In this document: in pieces, positions 61,427-64,000 of the stretch | Position numbering within the stretch: position 1 is the stretch's first letter | Layout: every line of letters begins with the position of its first letter | Source: Streptomyces cyaneus | Lineage (GTDB): Bacteria > Actinomycetota > Actinomycetes > Streptomycetales > Streptomycetaceae | DNA length: 64,000 bases | Assembly: GCF_004028635.1 (NCBI RefSeq) | Contig: NZ_RQJW01000012.1 | Coordinates: 275,294-339,293 of the forward strand | Direction of reading: 5' to 3' | Notes under the pieces: model-generated | What the model was told of the DNA's origin: nothing | The model's input: the letters and a program-made list of their open reading frames with translations, nothing else | Databases searched by the model: none | Made by a program: the position numbers and the translations under genes

Positions 61427-63001
61427 CTACTGCGTGCCGCAGTTCGTGACGACCTTCTGCTCTTCCTCCGAGAGAGTGGGGCCGGGGCTTGGCGTGGCAG
61501 TCGGTGTCGGGGAGGTGGACGGGTTCGGGGAGTTGGTGGCCGACGGATTCGGCGTCGGTGTCGCCTTGGACGTAAGAGAGGTACGGGTGGTTCCCGTGGT
61601 GCCTCCGGCCTCGCCTTCGCCCGTCCTGGAGTTCTTCTCGCTCTCGGCGGCCTGCTGCTCGGCCCGCTTCTGGCACGCGGAGGCCTGCAGCGCGAGCTCG
61701 TCGATCTTCGCCTGGGCGTCCTTCAGGCCGCCCTCGGCGATGGTCGCCTCGACCAGCTTCTTCTGGTACGGCGGCAGGTACTTGAGTTCGATCTCGGGGT
61801 GGTCCTTCTCCACCTTCGAGAGCGAGACCCAGGCCAGGTCCTGGCTGATCCCCCGGTACAGCGCGACGTGTTCCTCGTTGGCGCCGACGTAGTACTGCGT
61901 CTGCGTCCAGCGCCAGCCGCCGTACAGGCCGCCGCCGATCACGCCGAGCGCGAGGGCGATGTAGAAGGATCTCTTCAGCCACTTGCGGCCCTTGCGGGGC
62001 TTGACGAAGTCGTCGTCGGTGTAGTCGCCGAAGCTGCCCGCCGGGATGTAGCCGGTGGTGTCGCCGGAGCCGGGCGGGCCGAACTCGCCGCCCCCGCCGC
62101 CCTGTCCGGGGACCTGGCGGCCGAGCCCGGAGGCGCGGCCGGCCGGGGTCTGCATGATGCCGTTGTCGTGCAGGTGGTGCTGGTTCTCGGCGACGGCGCC
62201 GACCACGACCGGGGTGTCGGACAGCTGCCCGGCGAGGGTGTCGCCGGTGTCCAGGTCGAGGACGTCCGCGATGATCACGGTGATGTTGTCGGGGCCGCCG
62301 CCGCGCAGCGCGAGTTCGATCAGCTGCTGGACGGTCTCCTGGGGGCCCTGGTAGCTGGCGAGGGTGTCCTCCAGGGTCTGGTGGGACACCACCCCGGACA
62401 GGCCGTCGGAGCAGATCAAGTACCGGTCGCCGGCGCGGACTTCGCGGATGGACAGGTCGGGGTCGACGTGGTCGCCGCTGCCCAGCGCGCGCATCAGCAG
62501 GGAGCGCTGCGGGTGGGTGGTGGCTTCCTCCTCGGTGATGCGTCCCTCGTCGACGAGGCGCTGCACCCAGGTGTGGTCCTGCGTGATCTGCGTCAGGACA
62601 CCGTCGCGCAGCAGGTACGCGCGCGAGTCGCCGACGTGGACGAGGCCGAGGCGCTGCCCGGTCCACAGCAGGGCCGTCAGGGTCGTCCCCATGCCCTCGA
62701 GCTGGGGGTCCTCCTCGACCATCGAGCGCAGCTGGTCGTTGGCGCGCTGTACGGCCGTGCCGAGCGAGGTGAGGATGTCGGAGCCGGGGACGTCGTCGTC
62801 GAGCGCGACGATGGTGGAGATGGCCTCGGAGGAGGCGACCTCGCCGGCCGCGGCCCCGCCCATGCCGTCGGCGATGGCGAGCAGGCGGGGTCCGGCGTAT
62901 CCGGAGTCCTCGTTGCCCTCCCGGATCATGCCTTTGTGCGATCCGGCGGCGAAGCGCAGTGACAGACTCATGCGCACCTCGCCCGTCGGCTCCGGGTACA
63001 T
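61427..63001 (-). CDS. pstP: PP2C-type Ser/Thr phosphatase PstP
   Basis: 524 aa. PP2C domain (about 14-250) with metal-binding motifs REGNEDSGY, AIADGMGG, VGDSRAYL, LICSDGLSG and GGPDNITVI. Linker, one membrane helix (about 346-366) and an extracellular region (about 370-524) ending in Thr/Pro/Ser-rich sequence and a final cysteine. Counteracts PknB. ATG 63001 (MYPEPTGEV) follows GGAGGGTGGG at 12 nt; ATG 62971 (MSLSLRF) with GAGG is an equal alternative. Confidence 0.94.
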   Translation of the reverse strand: MYPEPTGEVRMSLSLRFAAGSHKGMIREGNEDSGYAGPRLLAIADGMGGAAAGEVASSEAISTIVALDDDVPGSDILTSLGTAVQRANDQLRSMVEEDPQLEGMGTTLTALLWTGQRLGLVHVGDSRAYLLRDGVLTQITQDHTWVQRLVDEGRITEEEATTHPQRSLLMRALGSGDHVDPDLSIREVRAGDRYLICSDGLSGVVSHQTLEDTLASYQGPQETVQQLIELALRGGGPDNITVIIADVLDLDTGDTLAGQLSDTPVVVGAVAENQHHLHDNGIMQTPAGRASGLGRQVPGQGGGGGEFGPPGSGDTTGYIPAGSFGDYTDDDFVKPRKGRKWLKRSFYIALALGVIGGGLYGGWRWTQTQYYVGANEEHVALYRGISQDLAWVSLSKVEKDHPEIELKYLPPYQKKLVEATIAEGGLKDAQAKIDELALQASACQKRAEQQAAESEKNSRTGEGEAGGTTGTTRTSLTSKATPTPNPSATNSPNPSTSPTPTATPSPGPTLSEEEQKVVTNCGTQ

Positions 63002-63099
63002 CCGCACGGTGCCCACCCTCCGGTCGGGAGCGCGCCGGGGCCCGTCGTGTGGGCCGCCGCTGCGTGCTCGCTCCGCTCGCGCCTATTCATGATGTAGCA

Positions 63100-63612
63100 C
63101 TACTTCCGCAGCTCGATGACGGTCTTGCCGATGCGGATCGGCGCGCCCAGCGGAATCGGTGTGGGGGTCGTGAGCCGCGTTCGGTCGAGGTACGTGCCGT
63201 TGGTGGAGCCCAGGTCCTCGACGATCCACTGGCCGTCGCGGTCCGGGTAGATCCTGGCATGCCTGCTGGAGGCGTAGTCGTCGTCCAGCACGATGGTGCT
63301 GTCGTGCGCCCGGCCCAGGGTGATGGTCTGGGCCTGGAGCGCCACGGTGGTGCCGGTCAGGGTGCCCTCGGTCACGACCAGCTTGGAGGGGGCGTTACGG
63401 CGCTGGCGGCCGCCGCTCTGCTGGGCGCGCTGCTGCGGAGGCGCCGCCTGCCGGGCCGCCTGCTGCGACCGGCCGGCCTCGCGCCTGGAGCCGCGCTGGG
63501 TGACGCGCGTACCGAACAGGTCGCTGCGGATGACCTGCACGGCCACGATCACGAACAGCCACAGTACGGCCAGGAAACCCAGCCGCATGACCGTGAGGGT
63601 CAGCTCTGACAT
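63100..63612 (-). CDS. fhaB: FHA-domain protein FhaB (FipA)
   Basis: 170 aa. N-terminal membrane helix (about 10-28, RLGFLAVLWLFVIVAVQVI), Gln/Arg-rich linker, and a C-terminal FHA domain (about 85-168) with LGRAHDSTIVLDDDYASSRHARI and GSTNGTYLD, the phospho-Thr pocket residues Arg, Ser, His and Asn. ATG 63612 is the start of homology; the longer open frame overlaps fhaA. Between fhaA and pstP; binds phosphorylated partners in division. Confidence 0.93.
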   Translation of the reverse strand: MSELTLTVMRLGFLAVLWLFVIVAVQVIRSDLFGTRVTQRGSRREAGRSQQAARQAAPPQQRAQQSGGRQRRNAPSKLVVTEGTLTGTTVALQAQTITLGRAHDSTIVLDDDYASSRHARIYPDRDGQWIVEDLGSTNGTYLDRTRLTTPTPIPLGAPIRIGKTVIELRK

Positions 63613-63622
63613 TGCCCCCGCT

Positions 63623-64000
63623 TCACCCTTCGGCTTGCCGGTAAATGATGGTGGTACTGCCCACGACGATCCGCGAGCCGTCGCGGAGCGTAGCGCGGGT
63701 GGTGTGCTGCCCGTCCACCACGATGCCGTTGGTGGACCCGAGATCCGCGATCGTCGAGGGCGTTCCGGTCCGGATCTCACAGTGCCGGCGGGAGACGCCG
63801 GGGTCGTCGATCCGCACGTCGGCTTCGGTGCTGCGGCCCAGCACCAGCGTCGGGCGGGAGATCTGATGGCGGGTGCCGTTGATCTCGATCCAGTAGCGGG
63901 TGCGTCCGCCGGCCGCGGGGGCCGCGGGACGCTGGCCGCCCGCGGGCTGCGGGTAGCCGTAGCCGCCGGGGCGACCGCCGGGCGGCGGCGCGGCCGGCAT
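63623..64000 (-). CDS. fhaA: FHA-domain protein FhaA, C-terminal part
   Basis: The last 125 codons are visible; the N-terminal DUF3662 domain lies beyond 64000. A Gly/Pro/Gln-rich linker (PAAPPPGGRPGGYGYPQPAG) leads to an FHA domain with LVLGRSTEADVRIDDPGVSR, RHCEIR and GSTNGIVVDG. In mycobacteria FhaA binds the phosphorylated MviN pseudokinase and restrains peptidoglycan synthesis late in the pathway; the counterpart of that partner is encoded at 12215-13927. The ATG at the very edge is unlikely to be the true start. Confidence 0.92.
   Translation of the reverse strand: MPAAPPPGGRPGGYGYPQPAGGQRPAAPAAGGRTRYWIEINGTRHQISRPTLVLGRSTEADVRIDDPGVSRRHCEIRTGTPSTIADLGSTNGIVVDGQHTTRATLRDGSRIVVGSTTIIYRQAEG

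Noticed and set aside
60353..62962. 869-codon plus-strand open frame over rodA and pstP
   Set aside because: Antisense shadow of two certain genes; Asp/Gly/Val/Gln-rich nonsense sequence.

Overview
The window is the replication-origin region of an actinobacterial chromosome, almost certainly a Streptomyces. The evidence is very high G+C with strong third-position G/C bias, many GTG starts, and a DnaA with a very long disordered linker. The oriC carries about 20 degenerate DnaA boxes, the ParB sites match TGTTTCACGTGAAACA, there are class E sortases, and the gene order rnpA-rpmH-dnaA-dnaN-gnd-recF-gyrB-gyrA is the typical one. Essentially everything is core chromosome; no integrated phage, insertion sequence or CRISPR array is visible.

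Left arm (1-24 kb). A bifunctional penicillin-binding protein cut by the window edge is followed by a PadR-family repressor with a perfect palindromic operator, inositol-phosphate synthase, an MFS exporter and a small membrane protein. The tRNA CCA-adding enzyme comes next, and two parS sites sit in its convergent terminator. A cell-envelope and redox block follows: a large DUF6049 secreted protein, the lipid II flippase MurJ, a membrane pseudokinase, SigM with its zinc anti-sigma factor, and trxBA behind a clear SigR-type promoter. Then comes the minus-strand origin operon (rpmH, rnpA, yidD, yidC, jag, rsmG, parA, parB) plus a GNAT acetyltransferase.

Origin (24-38 kb). rpmH and dnaA diverge from a region with DnaA boxes at the presumed dnaA promoter. 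oriC fills the dnaA-dnaN gap (26.5-27.3 kb). It is followed by dnaN, a 6-phosphogluconate dehydrogenase, recF, a DUF721 gene, gyrB, gyrA, a DUF3566 membrane protein and tRNA-Ile.

Right arm (38-64 kb). This holds an ABC-type ATPase, small secreted or membrane proteins (including a DLW-39 protein), a Ser/Thr kinase, an HTH regulator with a palindromic operator, and tRNA-Ala. An unusual sigma-factor operon ends in a triple parS array. Then come a DUF5324 protein, a cyclophilin, a rhomboid protease, an intergenic DnaA-box cluster, CrgA and a DUF881 protein. Three class E sortases surround a glutamine amidotransferase. A frameshifted Mrr-type nuclease and a remnant of a SapA-like secreted protein follow. 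The window ends with the growth and division signalling operon fhaA-fhaB-pstP-ftsW/rodA-pbpA-pknB, read on the minus strand.

How it fits together. Two themes recur. One is replication and segregation: DnaA boxes and eleven parS-like sites are spread over about 45 kb, several inside terminators or coding sequence. The other is Ser/Thr-kinase control of peptidoglycan synthesis: PknB, PstP, FhaA and FhaB lie at one end and MurJ plus its pseudokinase at the other. In mycobacteria these act together, with MurJ and the pseudokinase fused in one protein. The most notable oddities are the second DnaA-box cluster at 49.4-49.6 kb, the parA leader with tandem DnaA boxes and a six-codon ORF ending at a C-run, the parS sites in extended palindromes, and the TTA codon in one sortase.
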